DNA of 64,000 bases, taken from JAAFHI01 sp039793685 (lineage in GTDB: Bacteria > Acidobacteriota > Blastocatellia > Chloracidobacteriales > Chloracidobacteriaceae). The notes beneath the pieces are model-generated. The model ran no database searches, was not told the DNA's origin, and saw nothing but the letters and a program-made list of their open reading frames with translations. Positions within the stretch are counted from its first letter, which is position 1. Every line of letters begins with the position of its first letter. The position numbers were made by a program, and so were the translations under genes. The stretch lies in the NCBI GenBank assembly GCA_039793685.1, contig JBDRAL010000086.1, positions 258,360-322,359 of the forward strand, in the 5' to 3' direction. Below, piece by piece: positions 41,287 to 49,840 of the stretch.

Positions 41287-42168
41287 ATGACCCGCACTGC
41301 CCTCGCACCGATGTATCGAATGATATTGCTCGCGCTGGCGTTTCTCGCCGCTGGCGTCTCGTTCGGCCAAACGGCTTCGGCCCAGACCACCCTCGTGTTC
41401 GTTCACGGAAAGTCGGACGGCGTTTCCACCGACAGCCGCGACAAGGTGATCAACAACTACTGGACGCCCGACATGATCAAGGCCTGCACCCGGAATTACA
41501 CGGTGCCCTACATCGTGTGCTATTACGACGGACGCAAGCATTACTGGGACGGCGCGGTGGACGTGGCGGCGCAGGTCAACGCGGCCATCACTAACGGCAG
41601 CCGCAATCTCGTGTTCGTCACCCATAGCATGGGCGGTCTGGTGACGCGCTTCATGCTCTGCAATGCCGACCCGACCGATCCCTACTACAACTACCGCGGT
41701 GCGAACTTTAATCGCATCCAGGCCAACACCCGGCACGTCCTGTCGCTCGCGCCGCCGAACGCCGGTTCGGAAGCCGCCGACCTCGCCGCCACCCTCAACA
41801 AGTCGGTTCTGACCTCGTGGCTCGTCGGGCTGCTGGATGGCAACGCGCCCTCGACGCAGGCGCTGACGACCGCCCACTTCCGGACCGCCAACGCGCAGTG
41901 GATGCGCGACAGCCTCCGCAGCAAGCCGATCTACACCGTGGCCGGAACGGGACTCTGGAACGATTTCTGCACGGAATGCGTCGGACTCGCCACCCTCTCG
42001 GGACTGGCCGGGCTGCCGGGCGAGGATGACGGACTGGTCGCGCAATACAGCGCGCACTACACCGGCGCGCCGGGCGGCGACTGGTACAACACCGACGCCA
42101 ACCACCACTACAACCGCCGCAACAGCTACCGCAAAATCGGCAATGACATCGCCACCTACGGCTACTAA
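41287..42168 (+). CDS. Secreted alpha/beta-hydrolase, lipase-like
   Basis: This 293-residue protein starts MTRTALAPMYRMILLALAFL (signal peptide ending ASA); upstream ORF codons are discarded. Residue pattern TTLVFVHGKS is the oxyanion-hole HG motif, and VTHSMGGLVTRFM holds the nucleophile Ser114 in the lipase GxSxG-like pocket (here T-H-S-M-G). LAPPNAGSEAAD and GEDDGLVAQYS follow the alpha/beta-hydrolase order; Asp and His (NHHYNRRNSYRK) are candidate triad members. Paired cysteines suggest disulfides, as in secreted lipases. The partner gene follows after 24 bp. It is probably an extracellular esterase or lipase. Confidence 0.85.
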   Translation: MTRTALAPMYRMILLALAFLAAGVSFGQTASAQTTLVFVHGKSDGVSTDSRDKVINNYWTPDMIKACTRNYTVPYIVCYYDGRKHYWDGAVDVAAQVNAAITNGSRNLVFVTHSMGGLVTRFMLCNADPTDPYYNYRGANFNRIQANTRHVLSLAPPNAGSEAADLAATLNKSVLTSWLVGLLDGNAPSTQALTTAHFRTANAQWMRDSLRSKPIYTVAGTGLWNDFCTECVGLATLSGLAGLPGEDDGLVAQYSAHYTGAPGGDWYNTDANHHYNRRNSYRKIGNDIATYGY

Positions 42169-42192
42169 AACAGGGAGAGGAGAGCGAACACC

Positions 42193-43395
42193 ATGAAAAA
42201 GAAGACTTTGACCATCGCCACCGTCGCCCTGGCCGTTACCGCAGCCGGCGCGCTCACGATGAACGCCACCAGTCAGCGTTCGATTGACAACCCGAGTCCG
42301 ATTCCCTCGATTTCCAAAATCGCCCCCGCCTCGGCGAACAATTCGCGTGGCGACGGCGGACGCCTCGACGCCAACGACCTCAAGCTTTCGCAGTCGCTGG
42401 AAGAAACGACGTCGAGCCGTTATGTCATCAATGACGCGACCGGTTCCGAAATCGACATTCCGGTCACGAGCGACCGGGCGCAGATCGGCGTTCTCAGCGG
42501 CGAAAATGGCGCCCAGATGGAACTCGTCGCCCCGAACGGCACGTCGGTCGCCATGCGTCCGATTGAACGCGACGTCGATCCGGCCACCAGCCTTTCAAAG
42601 ATGGGCGTGCCCCAGAACGGAACGATGAACGCCACCCTGCGCGAAAACCCGACGCAGCCTGGCGTTTACAAACTCCGCATCGGCGGCGGGATGGCGAAAG
42701 CCGCCGGAACCGCGACCAAATCACCGGTCAGCGTCGTCGTCAACGACAACAACGATCTGGTGCTTCGTTCGTGGCTGAGCGCCAATCAGGTGGATTCGAA
42801 CGATTTCACCGAAATTCACGCCAAGGTTTTCAACGGCAAGGAAGGCGTCACTGAAGCCAAGGTCACGGCGAGCATTTACAATGAAAAAGGCGCGCTTGTC
42901 CGGACCATTCCGCTCCGCGCACTCAAGGATGGCGACGGTGAATTCGGCGTCGCGATCCGCCCCGCCCAGCTTGGCCGCATCGCGAGCGTGATCATCAACG
43001 CCAAGGGCACGACGGCTGACGGACGCGCGTTCCTCCGGACCGGAAACCTCGAACTCATCAGCGGACGCGCCGGCGCGCGTTTCGCCGGAATCGCCGGTGA
43101 AAACCTGACCAGTGAAAATCTCGAAGTGACGGTCAACCTCGACGTGCGCGCCGAAGGCCGCTTCCACGTCCGGGCGAATCTCGTCACCGCCGACGGTCAG
43201 CCGATTGCGTGGGCGCAGGACGCCGCGCAGCTTCGCCCCGGCCAGGGCAAACTCACGCTTCGATTCGACCGGTCGCTGTTGCCCAAGGGCGGCAACGTTT
43301 CCGTCCGCGACATCGAACTGACCGACGTGTCGGAAATGCCGGGCGTCAAACTTCCGGGGAAAGTCGGAACTTATTCAGTGCGCGGCACGTTCTGA
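42193..43395 (+). CDS. Secreted multidomain beta-rich protein, co-transcribed with lipase
   Basis: This 400-residue protein starts MKKKTLTIATVALAVTAAGA with a signal peptide. The remainder is strand-rich, with an N-terminal part (~60-170) and two Ig-like parts (~170-290 and ~290-400) with segments such as LVLRSWLSANQVDSNDFTEI, AKVFNGKEGVTEAKVTASIY and FHVRANLVTADGQPIAWAQD. It resembles the DUF4785-type multidomain secreted proteins in outline; the match is tentative. Position 24 bp after the hydrolase gene, with a shared terminator, suggests one operon and perhaps a binding, folding or inhibitor role for the hydrolase. No catalytic motif was seen. Confidence 0.65.
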   Translation: MKKKTLTIATVALAVTAAGALTMNATSQRSIDNPSPIPSISKIAPASANNSRGDGGRLDANDLKLSQSLEETTSSRYVINDATGSEIDIPVTSDRAQIGVLSGENGAQMELVAPNGTSVAMRPIERDVDPATSLSKMGVPQNGTMNATLRENPTQPGVYKLRIGGGMAKAAGTATKSPVSVVVNDNNDLVLRSWLSANQVDSNDFTEIHAKVFNGKEGVTEAKVTASIYNEKGALVRTIPLRALKDGDGEFGVAIRPAQLGRIASVIINAKGTTADGRAFLRTGNLELISGRAGARFAGIAGENLTSENLEVTVNLDVRAEGRFHVRANLVTADGQPIAWAQDAAQLRPGQGKLTLRFDRSLLPKGGNVSVRDIELTDVSEMPGVKLPGKVGTYSVRGTF

Positions 43396-43429
43396 TTTCC
43401 GAGTTTGCTCAAAACCGTTTTGCTTCTTC

Positions 43430-43461
43430 GGGCGCGTATTCACTACGCGCCCATTTTCTTT
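43430..43461 (+). terminator. Intrinsic terminator of the lipase operon
   Basis: GGGCGCGTA (43430-43438) pairs with TACGCGCCC (43444-43452), loop TTCAC, followed by ATTTTCTTT. Confidence 0.9.
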
Positions 43462-43465
43462 GCCT

Positions 43466-43500
43466 GAAAAAAACCGCGCGCCGAACCTGCCGACGCGCGG
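43466..43500 (-). terminator. Intrinsic terminator of the cysteine protease unit
   Basis: On the minus strand, CCGCGCG (43500-43494) pairs with CGCGCGG (43480-43474) around a partly paired loop and is followed by seven T. It faces the lipase operon terminator. Confidence 0.87.
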
Positions 43501-43522
43501 GTGAAACGAAGGAAACGACTTT

Positions 43523-44683
43523 TTAACGACCACTTGGACGAACCGGCTTCACCGGCGTCACGTCCGGTTTCACATGCGGCATCAGTTCATAATACCGCTT
43601 GGGCAGAAGATAGAATCTGTTCTTCGCGCGGACCCACGCGGCGGCGTAGCCGATGCTGTTGCTGCCGTACTTGATCCACATGTATCCCTTGGAACTCCCG
43701 TAACCGCAGGTATCGCCCCAGTTCGGCCCCCAGGAATTCTTGATCAGCCACGCGCCTTTGGAGTCGTCCCAGCCGATGAGAAGAACGCCGTGGTTGACGC
43801 TTCCGTTGTCGTTTTCATTGAACACGCCGCTTGTGTAGGCCTGAAACTTGCCGGTCACCCGCACGGCCACCGCCAGCGGGCCGTAGGTACAAAGGGCCTG
43901 CTTGATTTCACCGACCGACGGAACACCGCCACCGGGTTTCACATACCCCCAGGCGACCGCCCGGAAAGGCTTGGAAGAAGTGGCTTTACAGGTGCCCTTC
44001 GATGCCGTGTAGCCGTAGGTTCCCTCGGCGGCGTCGCCCGTGCCGATGAGGTAGTCGAACGCCCACCAGCCGCCTGCGCAACTGTAGCCCCACGGGTTGC
44101 AGTCGAGAATTTCCTGCTCGGAAGCATCCGGCGTGCCGCCGTTGCGGATCAGGTAGCTGCTTTCATAGGCCCCGACGGTGGCGAAGTCCCAGCAACTGCC
44201 GCATCCGCCCTGGTTGCGGACGCCCGTCACCTTGCCCGACTTGCGCCAGTCCCACGCCGGAAGCGTGGCGCTACAGGCGAGTTGAAGTTCCGGCAGTTTG
44301 GCGTTCGGATTTGCCCGTGAGTATTCCTCGCGGGCGCTATTGTCCACCTGCATGACCTGCTGCGCGAGGGAGTTCTGACGCTGTGACGTCTGCGCCAGAT
44401 CACCCGGCACGCTCAAACCGGCCAAGGCGGAAATCGGATGGTCGAGCGCTTCGGTGTACCCGACCGTGAAGGTGAGATTTTGTTTCTGGATTTCGGTTCG
44501 GAAGTTTTGAAGCTGGGTTTTGATTTGAGGGTTGGCTTTCAATTCACGGGCGTTGTAATCCCCGCCCTGAATTTTTCCGATCTGTTGCGCCGACGTCAGC
44601 GACTGGAACGGGTGCCCCGTCAGGCCGAGCGCCACGAAGAGCGCTCCGGCGGTGGTTACAGCCAGCATTCGACGAAATTTCAT
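43523..44683 (-). CDS. Secreted papain-family (C1) cysteine protease
   Basis: This 386-residue preproprotein has a signal peptide (MKFRRMLAVTTAGALFVALG), a pro-region of about 115 residues, and a mature domain from about LPAWDWRKSG (141 on). The catalytic set is complete: Gln158 and Cys164 in NQGGCGSCWDFA, His298 in SVNHGVLLIGW, Asn316 in IKNSWGPNWGDTCGYG. DASEQEILDC and further Cys residues indicate disulfides as in other papain-like enzymes. Such proteases are rarer in bacteria than in eukaryotes. The gene follows a chagasin-like inhibitor gene after 63 bp, and the terminator is shared, so protease and inhibitor are in one transcript. Confidence 0.93.
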   Translation of the reverse strand: MKFRRMLAVTTAGALFVALGLTGHPFQSLTSAQQIGKIQGGDYNARELKANPQIKTQLQNFRTEIQKQNLTFTVGYTEALDHPISALAGLSVPGDLAQTSQRQNSLAQQVMQVDNSAREEYSRANPNAKLPELQLACSATLPAWDWRKSGKVTGVRNQGGCGSCWDFATVGAYESSYLIRNGGTPDASEQEILDCNPWGYSCAGGWWAFDYLIGTGDAAEGTYGYTASKGTCKATSSKPFRAVAWGYVKPGGGVPSVGEIKQALCTYGPLAVAVRVTGKFQAYTSGVFNENDNGSVNHGVLLIGWDDSKGAWLIKNSWGPNWGDTCGYGSSKGYMWIKYGSNSIGYAAAWVRAKNRFYLLPKRYYELMPHVKPDVTPVKPVRPSGR

Positions 44684-44746
44684 AAGTCCTCCTAGGGATA
44701 CCGATGGAACAGATGTTTGTACTGAAAATTCAATCCGCTGCCGTTG

Positions 44747-45196
44747 TCAGGGTGTTTTTTCGACCGCGATGGCTCCCCCGACGATGATTTCGAAGCGCGC
44801 CGTTTCCGTCGGGGGTACATCCTTTTCCCACGGTCGGCGATAGACGAATTCAAGCGTGCAGGTTTGCTTGCGGACGGCCTTGAAGCGGAAAACGGTCAGC
44901 TCGATGCCGTCCAGTTTCCGTTCGGGCTTGGGAATGACGTTTTTCGGTTTCCCCAGGGGCTTGAGGACCGATGTGTCGCCGGAGCGAAGCGACCAGCCGT
45001 ACCCGGTGCCGGGACGACCTTCCAGCTCGACGGTCACCCTTGACCCGAGCGGAACGATGAGCGTTTTCCCGCTTTCTTCCCTCGTCAGAACCACCGTTTT
45101 CGGCTTTTTGGGAGAAGCCGACACCGCGCCCGGCAAACCGGAAAAAACAAACAACCAACCGAGCGCGACCGAAAGAAAAAAGCTGAGGGACGGCAT
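44747..45196 (-). CDS. Chagasin-family (I42) cysteine protease inhibitor
   Basis: This 149-residue protein has a signal peptide (MPSLSFFLSVALGWLFVFSG). The three protease-binding loops of chagasin are present in order. GRPGTGYGW (60-68) corresponds to NPTTGYxW. The L4 region is LDGIELTVFRFKA (95-107), with the GxGG loop degenerate. RRPWE (120-124) corresponds to RPW. The Ig-like fold is consistent with the strand pattern. Chagasins inhibit C1 papain-like proteases by wedging loops into the active cleft. The start at 45196 has GGAG upstream; the ORF extends 20 codons further. It precedes the C1 protease gene by 63 bp in the same direction. Confidence 0.85.
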   Translation of the reverse strand: MPSLSFFLSVALGWLFVFSGLPGAVSASPKKPKTVVLTREESGKTLIVPLGSRVTVELEGRPGTGYGWSLRSGDTSVLKPLGKPKNVIPKPERKLDGIELTVFRFKAVRKQTCTLEFVYRRPWEKDVPPTETARFEIIVGGAIAVEKTP

Positions 45197-45259
45197 ACTC
45201 GACTCCAGCGGGGCAACGTCTATCCGTTTCCAACCTAAGGGGCGCGAGCCGTCCAATCA

Positions 45260-45480
45260 ACGAAAAAGAATAAGAAAAAAATATTTTTATTCATAAGAAA
45301 AACAAATTAAATTGAAAGAAATAAAATAACTGAAAATGATTTTCCATTTTCTTTTTACTGAAAACAATGAATTTCCAAGCAAACGAAAGCCTGTAACCCG
45401 AAGCCAAACAACAAACAATTCAATAAAATTGAAAATGAATTCAAAATTTATATTCTCAAAACTTTACAGTAAAAAAGAAG
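45260..45480. other. AT-rich spacer block
   Basis: About 220 bp with long A and T runs (for example AAAAAAATATTTTTATT) in an otherwise GC-rich region. It contains no plausible gene. It lies just upstream of the inhibitor-protease unit and downstream of the DinB terminator, so it may be a curved or UP-element-type promoter region, or a remnant of transferred DNA. Confidence 0.6.
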
Positions 45481-45518
45481 AAACCCGACATCACCGCGAA
45501 TCACGATGACGCCGGGTT
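45466..45518 (-). terminator. Intrinsic terminator of the DinB gene
   Basis: On the minus strand, AACCCGGCGTCATC pairs with GGTGATGTCGGGTT (45513-45518 with 45482-45487 at the base), followed by a T-rich TCTTCTTTTTT. Confidence 0.8.
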
Positions 45519-45541
45519 CCGGGGCCGCTTCGGAATTCGAA

Positions 45542-46045
45542 TCAGACGGCGGGCGCGGGTGCGCCGTAGGCTTCCCACTCTTCAAGCGACGGACCATAGA
45601 CGCCGGGGACCTTCAGTCCAGCCTGCCGCATCAGGACCGTCATCTGCCCGCGGTGGTGCGCCTGATGCATGACGAGCGCCGTCAGCGTGAAGCCCCGCGC
45701 CCACATCTCGCCGTACATGTCGTCCTCGATGAGTAGCGTTTCATCCGTCCAGTTGGTCTTGATCTGTTCGATGAGCGAGGCGGAAGCCTTCTCGAATCCG
45801 GCCACCAGCGCCGCCACCGTCGCCGGCTGCGTCGAATCGTATTCCGGTCCGTCAATCTTCAATCCGTTACGGGCGAGCATTTCCGGAATTGTCTGTGTGA
45901 TGTGCGCGGCCAGGCGGGCCAGCGTACGGTGCTCGTCGTTGACCGCCTGCCCGAGCGTCTCGTCCGTCAGGGCGTTGAACACCTTGAGCGTGGATTCCGC
46001 TTCGTATTTCCAGTTTTTGTAGAAGTCATCCAGTTTGCGAAACAT
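45542..46045 (-). CDS. DinB-family metal-dependent protein
   Basis: This 167-residue four-helix-bundle protein has metal ligands predicted at His48 (AAHITQTIPEM), His127 and His131 (MHQAHHRGQMTVLM), as in DinB/YfiT proteins. Members act as small-thiol-dependent hydrolases or transferases, or are induced by DNA damage; the substrate here is unknown. It lies 76 bp downstream of a WYL regulator gene on the same strand; DinB next to a YafY-type WYL regulator is a common arrangement and suggests control by it. The terminator follows. Confidence 0.9.
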   Translation of the reverse strand: MFRKLDDFYKNWKYEAESTLKVFNALTDETLGQAVNDEHRTLARLAAHITQTIPEMLARNGLKIDGPEYDSTQPATVAALVAGFEKASASLIEQIKTNWTDETLLIEDDMYGEMWARGFTLTALVMHQAHHRGQMTVLMRQAGLKVPGVYGPSLEEWEAYGAPAPAV

Positions 46046-46121
46046 CTTTCGTTCTCCTGTTCGGTTTGTTTTGGGAAATTTTCAACCAACGCGGGAACGA
46101 TAGACCGGGCGAGTGACACCC

Positions 46122-47081
46122 CTATGTCAGCAGCGAAACGGCATTCGCCGATTCGAGAATTTTTTTCGCCTCTTCGATGACTCTGAGCCTCAGGGATTCG
46201 GGTTCCACCACGGTCACGTTTCCGCCCCAGCCGAGCAGCCAGCGCAGAATTTCTCCCTCCTGATAGACCTTGAGCGTCAGAAGAAGTCCTTCCGGCGTCT
46301 CGCGGGCCTCACTTTCGGAGTAATACCGCTCTTCCCTCACCCACCGCGCAACCGATTGTGAAAAAAGAAGTTTGACGGGAACTTTCCGCTCCTGCCGATC
46401 CTCCCGGAGACGGTCCAGAACGGTTTTTGAAGGCCGTTCGAACTTCCCTTCGAGAAGCATCACCTCCGCCATCCGGTCCAGCCGGAAAAACCGGGCGTCG
46501 TCTCGCATCCGGCAATGACCGGCCAGATACCAATATCCGGCCTTGATGAGCCGGTAGGGTTCGACATCCCGGACCGCCTCGCGCGGCGTGCCGGATTCGT
46601 CGAATTTCGTCGTGTAGTGAAACCGGATCGGGCGACAATCGAAAATCGCCCGGCGCAACAGCCCGAGCTTTTCATTTTCGGCCTCCGAATTATGAAACGG
46701 AACGACGGTCAGCCCCGTGCGCAGGCGGGCCACGTCCTCGCGGACCGCCTCGGGCAGCACCGCCTCGATCTTGTCGGCGGTCGTCCGGGCGGCCTCGCCG
46801 TACTGTTTGTCGAAACTCCCCGACATCGAGTCCAGACCAAGCAGGAGCAGCACCGCTTCATCCGCCGAAAAACTCATCGGCGGCAGAAAGTATCCCTCCA
46901 TGAGCGAATAGCCCTGTCCGGGCTGGGCGACCACGGGGACGCCCGCTTCGGACAGGGCCTGAATATCGCGGTAAATCGTGCGCTTGCTCGTCTCGAACCG
47001 CGCGGCGAGGTCCTCGGCGCGGCGTTTTCCCCGGACCTGAAGTTCAAGAACGATGGCGAGCAACCGGTCGGTGCGGTTCAT
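46122..47081 (-). CDS. YafY-type HTH/WYL transcriptional regulator
   Basis: The start at MNRTDRLLAIVLELQVRGKR gives 319 residues; the ORF reaches 11 codons further. An N-terminal DeoR-type helix-turn-helix (RAEDLAARFETSKRTIYRDI, QALSEAGVPVVAQPGQGYSL) is followed by a linker helix and a WYL domain (about 135-215: AIFDCRPIRFHYTT, then RDVEPYRLIKAGYWYLAGHC and RFFRLDRMAEVMLLE). A C-terminal WCX extension ends ILRWLLGWGGNVTVVEPESL. The family often represses a nearby gene in response to DNA damage or single-stranded nucleic acid. It sits directly upstream of DinB on the same strand. Confidence 0.93.
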   Translation of the reverse strand: MNRTDRLLAIVLELQVRGKRRAEDLAARFETSKRTIYRDIQALSEAGVPVVAQPGQGYSLMEGYFLPPMSFSADEAVLLLLGLDSMSGSFDKQYGEAARTTADKIEAVLPEAVREDVARLRTGLTVVPFHNSEAENEKLGLLRRAIFDCRPIRFHYTTKFDESGTPREAVRDVEPYRLIKAGYWYLAGHCRMRDDARFFRLDRMAEVMLLEGKFERPSKTVLDRLREDRQERKVPVKLLFSQSVARWVREERYYSESEARETPEGLLLTLKVYQEGEILRWLLGWGGNVTVVEPESLRLRVIEEAKKILESANAVSLLT

Positions 47082-47123
47082 ACCTTCAACTCCGAGGTGT
47101 TTCCGGAAATTCACATCCGAAAG

Positions 47124-48233
47124 TCAGAATTTGTCGGTGGAATTGACGGCCAACGCGGGATTCACCAACCCCGCGACCCCGTCGGAGATCGGCTTGATCT
47201 CACATTCGGCCAGATTCGTCAGGATGACGATGGTCAATCCGTCATCGGGATACCGGTCGATACAGGTTGTGAATCCCTGCCACTCGCCGGTGTGCCCCAC
47301 CGCCCGGTGACCGTTCACCGTGGAAACCTCCCAGCCGAAGCCGTATTCGGTCGGCGTGCCGTCCAAGGTTTTGAAGGAGGTCCACATCAGGTCGAGCGTG
47401 GTCTTTTTCACCAGCCGTTCGGTGTAGAGCGCCGCATCCCATTTCGCGAAATCAAGAATCGTCAGATAAAGGCTGCCGTCGGCCGTCGTATTCAGGAAGG
47501 GGGAAACCCATTCCTGATTTTTCAGTTTTCCATCCACCAGCCGATACCCCGAGGAGCGATTCGGGATGATGTCGGCCTCGTTGATGATACGGGCGGTTTT
47601 CATCCCGAGCGGGCGAAAAATCCGTTCGGTCAGCAAATCTCCGTAAAATTTCCCGGTCACCTTGTGGATCAGGATTCCGAGAAGAATATAGCCTGCGTTG
47701 CTGTACTCGAATTGCTCCCCCGGAGTGAAATCCAGCGGCGTGGCGAACATTCGCTTGAGGAGGTCGTCCTCCGAATAATCGAGGCGGAAGTTCACCTTTT
47801 CGTAAAAACTGGAAGAAATCCCCGCCGTGTGGGTCAGGAGACGCCGAATCGTCACGCCTTTCCAGGATTTCGGCAATTGCGGAAAATATCTGGCGATCGA
47901 GACATCAAGCTCCAGTTTCCCCTCCTCGACCAGCATCATCGTCAGGGTGGCGGTGAACTGCTTCCCGACCGAACCGCTTTGAAAAACGGTTGCCGGGGTC
48001 ACCGGAACGCCCAATTCGACATTGGATTTGCCGTACCCACGGGACAATACAATCTCTCCGTTTTGCAACACGGCCAGCGCCAGTCCGGGAATTTTCTGCC
48101 GTTTCATCTGGCCGGCGATGTAGTCGTCAATGGCCTTCGCGGGAATCTCCCCCCGCGCCTCCCCACTACCCAAAAGGACGGCCAGGCCAAACGCCAGTAG
48201 GGTGGAGGTCAACCAAATCCCGATTCTGTTCAC
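47124..48233 (-). CDS. Secreted serine hydrolase, class C beta-lactamase/DD-peptidase family
   Basis: This protein has 369 residues starting with GTG at 48233 (NRIGIWLTSTLLAFGLAVLL signal peptide, GGGGG upstream). An ATG at 48353 would extend the frame into the neighbour and is less likely. The family triad is visible: S88-V-G-K91 (SGSVGKQFTATL), YSN in FEYSNAGYILLG, and HTG in AVGHTGEWQGF. Such proteins are beta-lactamase-like esterases or D-amino-acid peptidases acting outside the cytoplasm; the substrate is unknown. The gene lies between class II aldolase and YafY genes. Confidence 0.88.
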   Translation of the reverse strand: MNRIGIWLTSTLLAFGLAVLLGSGEARGEIPAKAIDDYIAGQMKRQKIPGLALAVLQNGEIVLSRGYGKSNVELGVPVTPATVFQSGSVGKQFTATLTMMLVEEGKLELDVSIARYFPQLPKSWKGVTIRRLLTHTAGISSSFYEKVNFRLDYSEDDLLKRMFATPLDFTPGEQFEYSNAGYILLGILIHKVTGKFYGDLLTERIFRPLGMKTARIINEADIIPNRSSGYRLVDGKLKNQEWVSPFLNTTADGSLYLTILDFAKWDAALYTERLVKKTTLDLMWTSFKTLDGTPTEYGFGWEVSTVNGHRAVGHTGEWQGFTTCIDRYPDDGLTIVILTNLAECEIKPISDGVAGLVNPALAVNSTDKF

Positions 48234-48330
48234 GTTCAATCCCCCGGCAACCGGTGAAAAATGAATGGCCGCCTTTTTCGGAAAACCTGAAAAAAGCAGC
48301 CACCTCGATATCTGGCCCGAAATCACCGTC

Positions 48331-49098
48331 TCAGTCCCGGTATGAAGGATCAATCCGGTCCAGTTTCCGCAGCAGGCCCGGCCAGACGAGCGACGCGCCC
48401 ATCCCCTTCGTGGCCGTTTCGACCTGCGCGCGCATGCCGTCGAGGATGTGATTCGGCACGTTGATCAGGTCCGAACCGCCGGATTGGGCCAGAAGCTGAA
48501 CCCGGCAGGAGGCTTCGAGGAAATACATCGCCAGAAAGGCTTCGGCGGCGTTGCGACCGACGGTGAGCAGCCCGTGGTTGCGCAGCATCAGGGCGGAGTT
48601 GTTGCCCAGATCGGCGACGAGGCGCGGTTTTTCGTCCTCGTTGACGGCGATGCCCTCGTAATCGTGATACCCGAGCGAAGTCAGCGACACCATCGCGAAC
48701 TGCGACAGCGGAAGCAGGCCATCTTTCTGCGCCGACACCGCGACGCCGTGCAGGCTGTGCGTGTGGTAGACGCACTGGGCGTCCTCACGGCCAGCGTGAA
48801 TCGCGCTGTGGATGGTAAAACCCGCCGGATTCACGAAATAGGGCGTCTCCATCACCGGCTTTCCGTCGAGGTCGATTTTCACGAGGCTCGACGCGGTGAT
48901 TTCATCGAACAGAAACCCGTACGGATTGATCAGAAAATGATGTTCGTCGCCGGGAATCCGCATCGAGATGTGCGTGAAAATGAGGTCGTCCCAGTGAAAC
49001 AGGGCGGTCAGGCGGTACATCGCGGCCAGATCGACCCGTAACTGCCATTCCTCGGGGGAAACCTGTTCGCGGACATTGGGGGCCTTGGCGGGTTGCAT
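48331..49098 (-). CDS. Class II aldolase/adducin-family protein
   Basis: This 255-residue protein has the class II aldolase fold, with IFTHISMRIPGDEHHFLINP, YGFLFDEITASSLVKID, the Zn-site VYHTHSLHGVAVSA and the later LRNHGLLTVGRNAAEAFLAM that supplies another histidine. The catalytic acid and Zn ligands look intact, but the substrate is not predictable; members include fuculose-phosphate aldolase and decarboxylase-like enzymes. The long C-terminal helix (about 210-245) is typical of adducin-type relatives. There is no pathway context nearby. Confidence 0.92.
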   Translation of the reverse strand: MQPAKAPNVREQVSPEEWQLRVDLAAMYRLTALFHWDDLIFTHISMRIPGDEHHFLINPYGFLFDEITASSLVKIDLDGKPVMETPYFVNPAGFTIHSAIHAGREDAQCVYHTHSLHGVAVSAQKDGLLPLSQFAMVSLTSLGYHDYEGIAVNEDEKPRLVADLGNNSALMLRNHGLLTVGRNAAEAFLAMYFLEASCRVQLLAQSGGSDLINVPNHILDGMRAQVETATKGMGASLVWPGLLRKLDRIDPSYRD

Positions 49099-49146
49099 GG
49101 GCGGGTTGCTCCTTTGGGGAATCGAATCAGTGATGCCTTTGGGGGT

Positions 49147-49815
49147 TCAGGAAGTACGGCGCTCGCGAACCCAGTTCCGGATACTTTTTATCCACACGGT
49201 ACTCTTTTCGGCGAGTCCGGCTTCAAGGAAATGAAGGGCGGTGGCGGAATCAAGCACCGGGAAAACCGAACTGACCGGGATTTCACGGTAGGCTTCACCG
49301 TCAAGCCGATGAAACACAAGCGTTTCCCCATCGAACCGCCAGATTTCCGGAATGCCGATGGACGCGAAAATCGGGAATCGCGGCAAGGATGAACTGGTGA
49401 CGTCAACTTCGATGATGAGGTCGGGCGCGGGGTCATCCGGCAGCGTCACCGCCCGTTTGCCGCGAATGGCGTCGGTGTTCCGGACATAAAAGCAGGAATC
49501 GGGTTCAAACCCTTTTTTGACGTCCGGGCGTTTGAGGGTAATGGAACCGGTTTGAACGATGTCGATGTCCAGTTCTTCCGCGAGAATCGCGACCAGTTGC
49601 GCCAGCAGGCGATTGGGCAGTTCGTGGGAAAGGGAAAGAACCATGATTTCCAGTTTTCCATCGTCATAGAAAAAATGAGGATTCGGGCGATCCTCGAAAT
49701 CGGCGAGGAGGGATTCATAGGTCTCCCAACTGACCCGATCCAGTACGAGCGACTGTCCGTCCGGCGGCGGCATGGGTATTTCGGCGATTCCGGATGTTTT
49801 GGCAACGGTCGTCAT
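49147..49815 (-). CDS. Uma2-family putative endonuclease (PD-(D/E)xK)
   Basis: This 222-residue protein of the Uma2/DUF820 family has the nuclease core with the FFYDDGKLEIMVLSLSHELP start of the domain, FEPDSCFYVRN, and the catalytic strand PDLIIEVDVTSSS (PD and ExD acids). The C-terminal IWRFDGETLVFHRL is typical. The family is abundant in cyanobacteria and some other phyla and is predicted to be a nuclease, possibly linked to mobile DNA; function is not well established. The gene precedes a methylmalonyl-CoA mutase gene on the same strand without evident relation. Confidence 0.92.
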   Translation of the reverse strand: MTTVAKTSGIAEIPMPPPDGQSLVLDRVSWETYESLLADFEDRPNPHFFYDDGKLEIMVLSLSHELPNRLLAQLVAILAEELDIDIVQTGSITLKRPDVKKGFEPDSCFYVRNTDAIRGKRAVTLPDDPAPDLIIEVDVTSSSLPRFPIFASIGIPEIWRFDGETLVFHRLDGEAYREIPVSSVFPVLDSATALHFLEAGLAEKSTVWIKSIRNWVRERRTS

Positions 49816-49840
49816 GGTCTGAACACCTCCGCTTCAAACG

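Noticed and set aside
46515..48200. 561-residue plus-strand frame over the WYL and serine hydrolase genes
   Set aside because: Crosses two well-supported minus-strand genes and shows no domain.
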